Positions 35,095 to 42,703 of a stretch of 64,000 bases of DNA are shown here, one piece after another. This DNA is from Comamonas terrigena NBRC 13299. GTDB lineage: Bacteria > Pseudomonadota > Gammaproteobacteria > Burkholderiales > Burkholderiaceae_C. The translations under genes and the position numbers were made by a program. Location of the stretch: NCBI RefSeq assembly GCF_006740045.1, contig NZ_AP019749.1, positions 4,359,001 to 4,423,000 of the forward strand. Direction: 5' to 3'. Each line of letters starts with the position of its first letter. The first letter of the stretch is position 1. Under the pieces are notes generated by a model. The model searched no databases and was not told the DNA's origin. It was given only the letters and a program-made list of their open reading frames with translations.

Positions 35095-35733
35095 TCACAT
35101 ATCCTGGTCGTTTTCCAGGCTCTTGACCAGCACCGCGGCCTGGGTGCGTGAATAGCATTCCAGTTTTTTCAGAATGGCCGTCACATGCACTTTGACGGTG
35201 TTCTCGGCCAGGCCCAGTTCATGGGCGATCTGCTTGTTCAGCAAGCCGTCGGCCAGGCACAGCAGCACACGGAACTGCTGGGGCGTGAGCTGTGCCAGGC
35301 GGGCGGCCAGTGCGGCATCGGCCTCGGAGCGTTCGGCCACCATGGGGGGAAACCAGTTGTCTCCGGCCAGCACCGCGTCCAGTGCCGCACCCATGGTGTC
35401 GGCCGGTGTGGATTTGGGGATGAAGCCCGCCGCCCCGAATTGCTGGGCACGGCGGATGACACGGGGGTGGTCATTGGAGGAGATGATGACCACCGGGATC
35501 TCCGGGTACTCGCCACGCACATGCAGCAGCACCGAAAAGCCGCGCGCACCGGGCATGGCCAGGTCCAGCAGCACCAGTTCCACCTCGGGGTGGGCCTGCA
35601 GCGCGGCGCCCAGGGTGGCGGCACTGGCGGCTTCCACAATGGCGTACTGCGGCAGGCGTTCGCGCAGTACATGCATCACGGCGGCGCGAAACAGCGGGTG
35701 GTCGTCGGCGACGAGAAGCGTGGGGGCGGACAT
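35095..35733 (-). CDS. NarL/FixJ (LuxR-type) response regulator
   Basis: A 212-residue regulator with an N-terminal receiver (acidic D10/D11, phospho-acceptor D57 in LVLLDLAMPG, K107 in GFIPKSTPA) and a C-terminal LuxR helix-turn-helix (LTPQQFRVLLCLADGLLNKQIAHELGLAENTVKVHV). It resembles the ErdR/AgmR group, which pairs with ErcS/NahK-like hybrid kinases, so the kinase at 27764 is a plausible partner, though they are 5 kb apart. Start: ATG at 35733 fits the family; ATG at 35751 is the alternative. It sits downstream of the 25-codon gene and its terminator. Confidence 0.9.
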   Translation of the reverse strand: MSAPTLLVADDHPLFRAAVMHVLRERLPQYAIVEAASAATLGAALQAHPEVELVLLDLAMPGARGFSVLLHVRGEYPEIPVVIISSNDHPRVIRRAQQFGAAGFIPKSTPADTMGAALDAVLAGDNWFPPMVAERSEADAALAARLAQLTPQQFRVLLCLADGLLNKQIAHELGLAENTVKVHVTAILKKLECYSRTQAAVLVKSLENDQDM

Positions 35734-35906
35734 GGAGGGCAAGTCTGCCATGCCCAGCGGCAGCGACGACGACGCAGCACAAAAAACCATCCCGGGCAGC
35801 GCGCGCCGCACGATCCGCCGCCACCCAGCCCCATCACTGACATTCAGAGTTCTGGAGCAGACCGCATGGTTGTGCCCCTTCGGCCTGCCGCCGAACGGCA
35901 GCAGGC

Positions 35907-35941
35907 AACAAAAATGCCCTGCAGCCGGTGCTGAAGGGCAT
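35907..35941 (-). terminator. Rho-independent terminator behind the 25-codon gene
   Basis: ATGCCCT (35914-35920) and AGGGCAT (35935-35941) form a 7-bp stem; inner bases GCAGC and GCTG extend the pairing. On the minus strand the hairpin is followed directly by TTTTTG. It lies 75-110 bases after the stop codon of the small gene at 36016 and before the response-regulator start, so it could either end the small transcript or attenuate read-through into the regulator. Confidence 0.78.
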
Positions 35942-36015
35942 ATTGCTGGGGTGCCGCCAGGGCACCCTGTCCGCCGGGAAGTGACCGCGCGGCGGGCGCG
36001 GCAAGCCGCAGGGGC

Positions 36016-36093
36016 TTACTGGCTGGCGACTTCCAGGTGGGCCTCGCGGGCTTCGTGGATGAAGTTGATCAGAGAGTTGATAGCTTGGCGCAT
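36016..36093 (-). CDS. Unrecognised 25-residue small protein
   Basis: A 26-codon reading frame (including stop) encoding 25 residues, MRQAINSLINFIHEAREAH then LEVASQ. An AGAAGGT ribosome-binding site lies 6 bases before the ATG, a strong terminator follows the stop, and a structured leader precedes it. The peptide can form an amphipathic helix with Ile/Leu/Phe on one face and acidic/basic residues on the other. It is not PqqA: the conserved Glu and Tyr of that peptide are absent. I do not recognise it. It could be a small regulatory or membrane-associated protein, or a leader peptide for the response regulator downstream. Confidence 0.65.
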   Translation of the reverse strand: MRQAINSLINFIHEAREAHLEVASQ

Positions 36094-36121
36094 GACAGAC
36101 CTTCTTTCGTAATGCTACGGA

Positions 36122-36160
36122 GAGATGCACTTCCACTGAGGGTGGGAATGGCTGCATCTC
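36122..36160 (-). ncRNA. Stem-loop in the leader of the 25-codon gene
   Basis: GAGATGCA (36122-36129) and TGCATCTC (36153-36160) form a perfect 8-bp stem. Inside it, CCAC and GTGG segments can form a second stacked helix around a 5-base loop. The element ends 29 bases before the small gene's start codon on the minus strand and would be part of its transcript. Whether it binds a ligand or protein, or simply stabilises the RNA, cannot be told from sequence. Confidence 0.55.
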
Positions 36161-36365
36161 GACGGCCACTCCTAGGGTCAAACCCGATAAGTGTTAACCC
36201 GTAGACCTAAGTATAAACCACAATCCAAATTTGTGCATAGCAGCATCACGCAGCGGCCACCATGCCGTCGGTCCCCGGGGGAGAACCCGCACAACGCCGC
36301 CCAGGTGACTGTGTTGCAGCGCCGCGACTGTCCACACTGGCAGGCATCTGTTCAGGAGGACCGCA

Positions 36366-37325
36366 ATGACCCGCAATGTGACCGTCGCCGTGGCACAGAC
36401 CGCCACCGTGTTGTTCGATACCGCCGCCACCGTGGCCCAGGCCCAGCGCCTGATGCACGAGGCCGCCCGCCAGGGTGCCCGGGTGCTGGTGTTTCCCGAG
36501 GCCTATATCGGCGGCTACCCCAAGGGGGCGGACTTCCACATCTTCATCGGCGCCCGCACGCCCGAGGGCCGGGCCGACTACCAGAAGTACTACGAAGCCG
36601 CAGTCACGCTGGACGGCCCCGAGCTGGCGGCCCTGGCCCAGACCGCGGGCGAACTGGACCTGACCGTGTGCGTGGGCATCATCGAGCGCGACGGCGGCAC
36701 GCTGTACTGCACCGCCGCCTACCTGGGCCGCGGCGCGGATGGCCATGGCACGGTGCTGGGCCACCACCGAAAGCTGATGCCCACGGCGCTGGAACGCCTG
36801 GTCTGGGGCTATGGCGACGGCTCCACGCTGCAGGCCATCGACACGCCCCACGGCAAGCTGGGTGCGGTGATCTGCTGGGAAAACTACATGCCCGCGCTGC
36901 GCATGGCCATGTACCAGCAGCGTGTGGCCCTGTACTGCGCGCCCACCGCGGACGACCGCGACACCTGGGTCAGCAGCATGCAGCACGTCGCCATGGAAGG
37001 ACGCTGCTTTGTGCTGTCGGCCTGCCAGCACCTGCGCCGCAGCCAGTTCCCCATGGATGCCATGCACAACCGCCTGCCGGCCGCCGACGACACGGTGCTG
37101 ATGCGCGGCGGCAGCGTGATCATCAGCCCGGCCGGGCGCATCCTGGCCGGACCGGTGTATGGCGAGGACGCCCTGCTGACCGCCGAGATCGATCTGGACG
37201 AGATTCCGCGCATGCAGATGGACTTCGACCCGGTGGGCCACTACGCGCGGCCCGATGTCTTCCAGCTGCGCGTGCACACCGCCGCACAGCGCGCCGTGGA
37301 TCTGCAGCCTGGCCACGGGCAATAA
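36366..37325 (+). CDS. Nitrilase-family carbon-nitrogen hydrolase
   Basis: A 319-residue cytoplasmic enzyme with the nitrilase catalytic set: E45 (LVFPEAYIGGYPKG), K136 (GHHRKLMPTALER, with E143) and C170 (GAVICWENYMP). The sequence around the cysteine and the GYPKGADF motif fit true nitrilases (EC 3.5.5.-), which convert nitriles to carboxylic acids and ammonia, rather than amidases. The preferred nitrile is unknown. AGGAGG lies 7 bases before the ATG. It is divergent from the 25-codon gene with 272 bp between, so the two may share control. Confidence 0.92.
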   Translation: MTRNVTVAVAQTATVLFDTAATVAQAQRLMHEAARQGARVLVFPEAYIGGYPKGADFHIFIGARTPEGRADYQKYYEAAVTLDGPELAALAQTAGELDLTVCVGIIERDGGTLYCTAAYLGRGADGHGTVLGHHRKLMPTALERLVWGYGDGSTLQAIDTPHGKLGAVICWENYMPALRMAMYQQRVALYCAPTADDRDTWVSSMQHVAMEGRCFVLSACQHLRRSQFPMDAMHNRLPAADDTVLMRGGSVIISPAGRILAGPVYGEDALLTAEIDLDEIPRMQMDFDPVGHYARPDVFQLRVHTAAQRAVDLQPGHGQ

Positions 37326-37457
37326 AGCCGCAGTGGCGTGCACCGGAACGGCGCAAGGCCGCATCCAGTGGCACGGGTTCCATGCCCCAGCTGCTAAGCT
37401 GCCGGCATCCGGGGCCCATGGTCCCGGTCTTGTTCAACCCTGCCAGGAGCTGCCGCC

Positions 37458-37778
37458 ATGATCGTGACCACCACCCCCAGCATCGAAGGCCAATCCATCA
37501 CCCGGTATTGCGGGGTGGTGGCCGGCGAAGCCATCCTGGGCGCCAATATGTTCAAGGACATGTTTGCTGGCATCCGAGATCTGGTGGGCGGGCGCAGCGC
37601 CACCTATGAACGCGAGCTGCAGAAGGCACGCGAGATTGCGCTGCGCGAACTGCAGGAGCGCGCAGCCGCCCTGGGCGCGAACGCCGTGGTCGGCGTGGAC
37701 CTGGACTACGAGGTGCTGGGCCAGGGCAACGGCATGCTGATGGTCAGCGCCAGCGGCACGGCCGTGGTGGTGCAGTGA
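37458..37778 (+). CDS. YbjQ/UPF0145 family protein
   Basis: A 106-residue protein matching the YbjQ family: an N-terminal [31 protein letters not shown], then an amphipathic helix ([26 protein letters not shown]). Members form small oligomeric rings and have been suggested to bind metal, without firm proof. CAGGAG precedes the ATG by about 7 bases. It is 132 bp from the nitrilase stop, so co-transcription is possible but not evident. Confidence 0.9.
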   Translation: MIVTTTPSIEGQSITRYCGVVAGEAILGANMFKDMFAGIRDLVGGRSATYERELQKAREIALRELQERAAALGANAVVGVDLDYEVLGQGNGMLMVSASGTAVVVQ

Positions 37779-37804
37779 CGCGGGTGCGCAAAGTGGTGCG
37801 CCCG

Positions 37805-37832
37805 GCCGGCTGAAAAGGATTTTTCAACCGGC
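37805..37832. terminator. Hairpin between the convergent ybjQ-like and deaminase genes
   Basis: The segment GCCGG(C)TGAAAA (37805-37816) pairs with TTTTCA(A)CCGGC (37821-37832) through 11 base pairs interrupted by one C-A mismatch, with a GGAT loop. It lies 27 bp after the ybjQ-like stop and 44 bp from the deaminase stop. It lacks a following U-run, so it may be a Rho-independent terminator of low efficiency or an mRNA-end stabiliser. Confidence 0.5.
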
Positions 37833-37875
37833 GCGGCACATCCCCTCAAACAGCCATCCACCCCGCGCGCTCCGC

Positions 37876-38421
37876 TTACGCCTTCCACGCCCCCACATGC
37901 GGGGCCGTGGCTTCGTCGATCAGGGACGGGCCGGTGCACTCCATGGCAAACGGCGCCGCACGGAACACATCGCGGCAGGAAAGCTCCACGTCGCGCTGGT
38001 CCAGGCGCTCGCCGCGGAACACGCGCAGGCGGCGGTCGTCGATGCCATAGACCACGCGGCGGATATTGGCCCAGAAGATGGCGCCGGCGCACATCACACA
38101 GGGCTCGCCGGACGCATAGATGGTGGCCGTCTCCAGCGTGGCGCGGTCGTGGCGCTGGCAGGCGTAGCGGATGGCCTGCACCTCGGCATGGGCCGTGCAA
38201 TCACCGGTTTCGCCATTGCTGTTCCAGCCCTGGCCCAGCACCGTCCCATCGGCACCGATGATGACCGAACCGAAAGGCCGGTTGCCCCGCTCGCGCGCGG
38301 TGCGCGACAGCGCGATGGCCTGGCGCAGATAGCGGCCGTCCCGTTCGTCCACAGCCTGCTCGGCGGCCAGCACCGCCTGTCCGCCTGGCGGGCCTGCAAA
38401 AATGTTTTCAACGGCGTTCAT
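37876..38421 (-). CDS. guaD: Nucleoside/guanine deaminase-like zinc enzyme
   Basis: A 181-residue member of the cytidine-deaminase superfamily, similar to the small bacterial guanine deaminases. Zinc ligands and the catalytic glutamate are in CTAHAEVQAI (H78, E80) and EPCVMCAGAIFW (C108, C111). FGSVIIGADGTVLGQGWNSN and the C-terminal DQRDVELSCRDVF region fit the guanine/nucleoside deaminase group. The ATG at 38421 overlaps the binding-protein stop by four bases, so the two are co-expressed behind a xanthine riboswitch. This supports guanine to xanthine deamination, although substrate identity is inferred. Confidence 0.85.
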   Translation of the reverse strand: MNAVENIFAGPPGGQAVLAAEQAVDERDGRYLRQAIALSRTARERGNRPFGSVIIGADGTVLGQGWNSNGETGDCTAHAEVQAIRYACQRHDRATLETATIYASGEPCVMCAGAIFWANIRRVVYGIDDRRLRVFRGERLDQRDVELSCRDVFRAAPFAMECTGPSLIDEATAPHVGAWKA

Positions 38422-39449
38422 GCAGCGCTCCCTTGCTTGACGGCGGTCGGCAGGAAGGCGGTGTTCCACAGTTTCTCGGGCGCCGGCAGCTGGCCCAGCG
38501 CAAAGGTCTCGCCCACCTCGGCGATCTGCTGCTTCAGCACCGCAGGCACGATGCGGCCCAGGCCGGCAGCCTGCGTCTCGGCGGTGGCCAGGTAGCCGCG
38601 GGTGATGGCCCAGCGCGCGGCTTCCAGATCGGCGCGCAGCAGCGGGTCACGCTGGCGTACGGCATCCAGGCCGGCCTGGGGGTTGGCCAGCATTTCCACC
38701 AGGGCACGCTGCGTGGCACGCAAAAAGCCTTTCAGCGCTTCGGGGCGCTCCTGCATCAGCTTGGTGGAAGCCAGCACCGCATTGCCATACAGGTGCACGC
38801 CGGCATCGGCATAGGACAGCACGCTCAGCTGGGCCGGCGGCATGCGCTGGAACAGCGAGACCGCGGAATCGTGGAAATAGGTGGCGGCATCTACATCACC
38901 GCGCACCACCACGTTGTCGCGGGCGGAGAAATCGGTGGTCACCCACTGGAACAGATCGGCGCCCAGCTTCTGCTGCTTGGCCACCATGGGCCAGCTGCGG
39001 CGGGTGGACTCCACTGCCGCCGCCGCTACCTTCTTGCCCTGCAGGCTGGCAAAACTGGTGCCCACACCCCGGTCCTTGCGACCGATGATGACAAACGGCG
39101 CGCGGTTGTAGTACTGGTAGACGGCCTGCACCGGCAACGCGGTCTCGGCCTTGGCATGGGCCTCGATCAGTGCACTGATGTCGCCCAGGCCCAAGTCGTA
39201 GGCACCGGAAGCCACACGGGTGATGGAAGCCACCGAGCCGGAGCCGGAATCGATCTGCACCTCCAGGCCTTCGGCCGCGTAATAGCCTTTGGCGGCGGCC
39301 AGCACAAAGGGCGCGGTCTGGCTGCTGAACTTGAAATCCAGCGTGAGTTTGAGCGGCTGCAGGGCCTTGGCCTGGGCGTGCACGGCCAGCGGCAGAGCGG
39401 AAGCAGCGGTCAGCGCACAGGCGCTGGAGAGGAAGTGGCGGCGTTGCAT
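38418..39449 (-). CDS. NMT1/THI5-like ABC transporter substrate-binding protein
   Basis: A 343-residue periplasmic binding protein of the SsuA/THI5/NMT1 type. The start MQRRHFLSSACALTAASALP is a Sec/Tat-like signal (cleavage near VHAQA). Domain markers are LTLDFKFSSQTAPFVLAAAKGYYAAEGLEVQIDSG and ASGAYDLGLGDISALIEAHA. AGGAGA lies 8 bases before the ATG at 39449. No permease or ATPase gene accompanies it, so it must work with components encoded elsewhere. The xanthine riboswitch 112 bases upstream indicates that its ligand is a purine or purine-like base. Confidence 0.9.
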   Translation of the reverse strand: MQRRHFLSSACALTAASALPLAVHAQAKALQPLKLTLDFKFSSQTAPFVLAAAKGYYAAEGLEVQIDSGSGSVASITRVASGAYDLGLGDISALIEAHAKAETALPVQAVYQYYNRAPFVIIGRKDRGVGTSFASLQGKKVAAAAVESTRRSWPMVAKQQKLGADLFQWVTTDFSARDNVVVRGDVDAATYFHDSAVSLFQRMPPAQLSVLSYADAGVHLYGNAVLASTKLMQERPEALKGFLRATQRALVEMLANPQAGLDAVRQRDPLLRADLEAARWAITRGYLATAETQAAGLGRIVPAVLKQQIAEVGETFALGQLPAPEKLWNTAFLPTAVKQGSAA

Positions 39450-39560
39450 GACAAATCTCCTGGGATCGTGGGTGCCACGCCGCCGCCGGAAAGCAGAAAG
39501 CAACCGGGCCCGCGCCCATGCCACAACCTGCTCCCTTGCAACGGTGGTGGCAAGGCAGGT

Positions 39561-39622
39561 TGAGCAATTTCCGGGCGTTGGCGGCTGGATACAGCCGCCT
39601 TGCGCTGAACGCTTCTACTCGT
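39561..39622 (-). ncRNA. Xanthine riboswitch (NMT1 motif), copy for the binding-protein/deaminase operon
   Basis: On the minus strand it starts ACGAGTAGAAGCGTTCAGC (39622-39604), continues with a GC-rich hairpin whose arms are GGCGGCT and AGCCGCC (39580-39599), and ends GGAAATTGCTCA (39572-39561). GAG and CTC at the ends can form the closing P1 helix. The identical conserved strands recur in the opposite orientation at 39791-39850 with a different, covarying hairpin, which shows selection for structure. The pattern matches my recollection of the NMT1-motif RNA, established as a xanthine- and urate-binding riboswitch of betaproteobacteria. Confidence 0.85.
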
Positions 39623-39790
39623 TCGGCGCTGCAAGCATTTGCCGTGCCAGATGTTTGATGCAGCGCAAAAACTTCCGCAACTTTGCGCCGGACCGCCGCC
39701 ACGGAATCGGGCCGCCATGCCATCGGTGCACGGCACGCCCCGGCACCCGGTCCGGCACGCTGGCACAGCTTGTGCATGCATGTGCAGCGC

Positions 39791-39850
39791 ACGAGTAGAA
39801 GCGTTCAGCACCGTCCCCTGTACCACAGGGGGCGGGCAGGAAATTGCTCA
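39791..39850 (+). ncRNA. Xanthine riboswitch (NMT1 motif), copy for the oxygenase gene
   Basis: Plus-strand copy: ACGAGTAGAAGCGTTCAGC (39791-39809), a hairpin with arms CCCCTGT and ACAGGGG (39815-39831), then GGAAATTGCTCA (39839-39850). The 19-base and 12-base conserved strands are identical to the divergent copy at 39561-39622, while the hairpin sequence differs but still pairs. It lies 157 bases before the ATG at 40007. Confidence 0.85.
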
Positions 39851-39854
39851 GGCC

Positions 39855-39884
39855 GCACGGTGGCGGGAAGCCCCCGCACCGTGC
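39855..39884 (+). promoter_or_regulatory. Strong hairpin just after the plus-strand riboswitch
   Basis: GCACGGTG (39855-39862) pairs with CACCGTGC (39877-39884), with more pairing inside (CGGG with CCCG). It begins four bases after the riboswitch. It has no U-run, so a plain intrinsic terminator is unlikely. It may be part of the expression platform or a Rho-related pause element; the minus-strand copy has no equivalent hairpin. Confidence 0.5.
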
Positions 39885-40006
39885 GCCGCGCCTGAGGGCT
39901 GGACGCCACCTGCAAGACCGCTGCACCAGCAGCGTGCACGGCCACCCAGCCTGGGGCATTCACCACACCGTAGCACTCACCTGCTCCCTGTTTTGGAAAG
40001 CCAGCC

Positions 40007-41014
40007 ATGCTGAACCCTGTCACCACCACTCCCCCCGCCCCCTCCGACTTCGCGCTGGAAGAACTGCGCAAGGAATCCACCATGGGCACCGAAGGCACGA
40101 CCGTGGCGCGCGAAGTGCGCGTGATCGATCTGAGCGACTTCGAGGCCCGCCGCGCCGAAATCACCGAGCAGCTGTGGAGCGCTGCGGTGGAAATCGGCTT
40201 CTTCCAGGTCAGCCACCACGGCATTGCCCAGGCCGACATCGATGCGGCATTCGCCCGCTCTGCCGCCTTCTTTGCGCAGGCCGAAACCACCAAGGCCCAG
40301 TGGCCGCTGGCGCGCAACGCCGGCTGGGAAAGCCGTGCGCAGATCCGCCCCTCCACGGGCAAGGCCGACCTGAAGGAAAGCTACCAGGTCACCCGCCCGC
40401 GCATGGCCGGCCTGTGGCCGACCGAGGCCGAACTGCCCGGATTTCAGGCCGACACCCTGGGCTTCGAGGCGCAATGCTGGGCCGTGGGCATGCGCGTGCT
40501 GTCCTGCTTTGCCGACAAGCTGGGCATGGAGCGCGACTTTTTCACCCGCGCCCACAACCCGGCCAGCCCGCACTACCAGAGCACGCTGCGCATGCTGCGC
40601 TACTTTGCGCCCCAACCCGGCCAGGAACCCGGCGCCTGGCGCGCCGGTGCGCACACCGACTTCGACTGCCTGACCCTGCTTTTCCAGCGCCCCGGCCAAG
40701 GGGGGCTGCAGGTGCTGCCCGGCAAGGAAATGGAAGGCCGTGCCTGGACCCCGGTGGAGCCCATGGAAGGCGTGATCACCTGCAATATCGGCGACATGCT
40801 GATGCGCTGGAGCGATGACCAGCTGCCCTCCAACTTCCATCGTGTGAAGAACCCCGCTGCGCATGAATACCAGGGCGACCGCTACAGCCTGGCCTTCTTC
40901 TGCCAGGCCGACGAGGACGTGCTCATCCACAGCAAGAGCGGCAAATACCCCGATATCACCGCCGCCGAGTACCTGAAGCAGCGCATCAGCGCCAACTTCT
41001 CCAACAAGTACTGA
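40007..41014 (+). CDS. 2-oxoglutarate/Fe(II) oxygenase, isopenicillin-N-synthase type
   Basis: A 335-residue non-haem iron oxygenase. The DIOX_N region (VIDLSDFEARRAEI, GFFQVSHHGI) is followed by the 2OG-FeII domain with iron ligands H216 and D218 (GAHTDFDCLTLLFQ) and H278 (PSNFHRV) and the 2-oxoglutarate-binding R292-x-S294 (DRYSLAFF). Placement behind a xanthine riboswitch suggests a purine or purine-breakdown substrate; that is inference. An ATG at 40082 with AAGGA 7 bases upstream may be the real start, giving 310 residues. It is the only gene of its transcript that I can see. Confidence 0.88.
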   Translation: MLNPVTTTPPAPSDFALEELRKESTMGTEGTTVAREVRVIDLSDFEARRAEITEQLWSAAVEIGFFQVSHHGIAQADIDAAFARSAAFFAQAETTKAQWPLARNAGWESRAQIRPSTGKADLKESYQVTRPRMAGLWPTEAELPGFQADTLGFEAQCWAVGMRVLSCFADKLGMERDFFTRAHNPASPHYQSTLRMLRYFAPQPGQEPGAWRAGAHTDFDCLTLLFQRPGQGGLQVLPGKEMEGRAWTPVEPMEGVITCNIGDMLMRWSDDQLPSNFHRVKNPAAHEYQGDRYSLAFFCQADEDVLIHSKSGKYPDITAAEYLKQRISANFSNKY

Positions 41015-41204
41015 GAAAACCCGGCAGCGCCCGTGTCCGCCCCCGGATGCGGGCTCGGCCAGCGCGGCGGGCACCCGGTGGGCCTGGGCACTGGCAGGCG
41101 CGGCACGGGCACATGCTTTTCCTACACAGCAGCCTCACAGGCTCCCACGCCACAGCAGGGGATAAACGGCGCATAACTGCAGCACGTCGCTACGGAGCCC
41201 TGCC

Positions 41205-41459
41205 ATGCGCCACACCCTCCACGCCCACCGGGCGCATGACCGCCTGCACTTCCGGCTCCATGCGCGCTCCCACCCGCAGGCCTCGGTGCCCCCTTTGCAC
41301 CTGCGCTACCACAGCCAGTTGCTGGTGGCGGCCGCCGTCATCGCGGCCCTGGCACTGTTCAGCGGCATCTGGCTGCAGCCCGCGCCGCCCGACCCAGCCC
41401 AGAGCACCACGAGCACGTCCGCCGTGGAAGCGGACCAGGACCTGGCGCCCGCGGAGTGA
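41205..41459 (+). CDS. Hypothetical small membrane protein
   Basis: An 84-residue protein with a His/Arg-rich N-terminal third (RHTLHAHRAHDRLHFRLHAR), one hydrophobic helix (LLVAAAVIAALALFSGIWL, about residues 39-57) and a short acidic Ser/Thr tail. It looks like a single-pass inner-membrane protein. GGAG lies 8 bases before the ATG. No family is recognised. It is convergent with the DAHP synthase, whose stop is 98 bp away. The histidine-rich segment might bind metal, which is speculation. Confidence 0.5.
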   Translation: MRHTLHAHRAHDRLHFRLHARSHPQASVPPLHLRYHSQLLVAAAVIAALALFSGIWLQPAPPDPAQSTTSTSAVEADQDLAPAE

Positions 41460-41557
41460 GCGGCATCAGCGAATGCACGGCATGCAGGCGCCCACGCTAC
41501 GGCCATGGCCGCGGCACTGCCGCTGCGTCACGGCGGTGCATGGCAGCGCCCACCCGC

Positions 41558-42703
41558 TCAGGCCTGGTGCGCCCGGCGTGCGCGCACCGCGGCTGCCAGC
41601 TGCTGCAGCACGGGCACGGTCTGCTCCATGCTGATGCAGGCGTCCGTCAGCGACACTCCATAGGCCAGCTCGGCGCCGTCCACGATGTCCTGGCGGCCTT
41701 CGTGGATATGGCTTTCGATCATCACGCCGGTGATGCGGGCATCGCCACCCGCCACCTGTTCCGCCACATTGGCGGCCACGTCGATCTGGCGACGGTGCTG
41801 CTTGCTGCTGTTGGCATGCGACAGATCGACCATCACCTGCGGGCGCAGGCCGCTCTTTTCCAGCAGCTCGCACGCGGCCTGCACATGGGCCGCGTCGTAA
41901 TTGGGCGCCTTGCCGCCGCGCAGAATGATGTGGCAATCCTGGTTGCCACGTGTTTCAAAGATGGCGCTCTGGCCCATCTTGGTGATGCCCATGAAGGCAT
42001 GGCTGGACGCTGCGGCCAGCATGGCGTCGCTGGCCACCTTGACGCCGCCATCTGTGCCGTTCTTGAAACCGACGGGGCAGGACAGGCCGCTGGCCAGCTG
42101 GCGGTGGCTCTGGCTTTCGGTCGTGCGGGCACCGATGGCGCCCCAGCTGACGAGATCGCTGATGAACTGGGGCGACAGCAGATCCAGAAACTCCGTGCCC
42201 GCCGGCAAGCCCAGCTCCAGCACATCCAGCAGCAGGCGGCGCGCCATCTCCAGCCCTTCGTTCACGGCAAAGCTGCCATCGCGGTGCGGGTCGTTGATAT
42301 AGCCCTTCCAGCCCACCGTGGTGCGCGGCTTTTCGAAGTACACGCGCATCACGATCAGCAGATCGTCCTGCAGTGCATCGGCGTGCACCTTGAGCTGGCG
42401 GGCATAGTCCATGGCCTGGTCGTGGTCGTGGATGGAGCACGGCCCCACCACCACCACCAGGCGGTCATCCTGGCCGTGCAGCACGCGCGAGATGGCGGCG
42501 CGGCTGGACTCCACCAGTGCATACGCCTGCTCGGTGATCGGCAGCCACTCTTCCAGCAGCGCCGGCGTCAGCAGCGGACGCACGATCTTGATGCGTGTAT
42601 CGTCCACACGGGTCTTGTCCAGCGTGGTCAGCTTGGGAGAGGCGGGCACGGCCTTGCGGACCGTTGCAGCAGTGGGAGGCAGGGGCGTCGTGGAGGAAGT
42701 CAT
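41558..42703 (-). CDS. aroG: 3-deoxy-7-phosphoheptulonate (DAHP) synthase, class I
   Basis: A 381-residue cytoplasmic enzyme (EC 2.5.1.54) joining phosphoenolpyruvate and erythrose-4-phosphate, the first step of the shikimate pathway. Signatures are VVVVGPCSIHDHDQAMDYARQLK, MRVYFEKPRTTVGWKGYINDP, LLSPQFISDLVSWGAIGARTTESQ, PVGFKNGTDGG and VMVDLSHANSSKQ. The N-terminal 40 residues contain the region used for feedback inhibition in E. coli AroF/G/H; which amino acid inhibits this one cannot be read reliably, so the symbol is indicative. It lies alone and divergent from the gene at 42845. Confidence 0.95.
   Translation of the reverse strand: MTSSTTPLPPTAATVRKAVPASPKLTTLDKTRVDDTRIKIVRPLLTPALLEEWLPITEQAYALVESSRAAISRVLHGQDDRLVVVVGPCSIHDHDQAMDYARQLKVHADALQDDLLIVMRVYFEKPRTTVGWKGYINDPHRDGSFAVNEGLEMARRLLLDVLELGLPAGTEFLDLLSPQFISDLVSWGAIGARTTESQSHRQLASGLSCPVGFKNGTDGGVKVASDAMLAAASSHAFMGITKMGQSAIFETRGNQDCHIILRGGKAPNYDAAHVQAACELLEKSGLRPQVMVDLSHANSSKQHRRQIDVAANVAEQVAGGDARITGVMIESHIHEGRQDIVDGAELAYGVSLTDACISMEQTVPVLQQLAAAVRARRAHQA

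Noticed and set aside
36016..36093. Small peptide considered as PqqA
   Set aside because: The conserved Glu-x-x-x-Tyr of PqqA is missing and no pqqB-E genes are nearby.
39561..39850. Possible MITE or IS remnant because of long nested inverted repeats
   Set aside because: The symmetrical arms match a known riboswitch with covarying hairpins and sit exactly in front of two purine genes. No target-site duplication or transposase remnant is seen.
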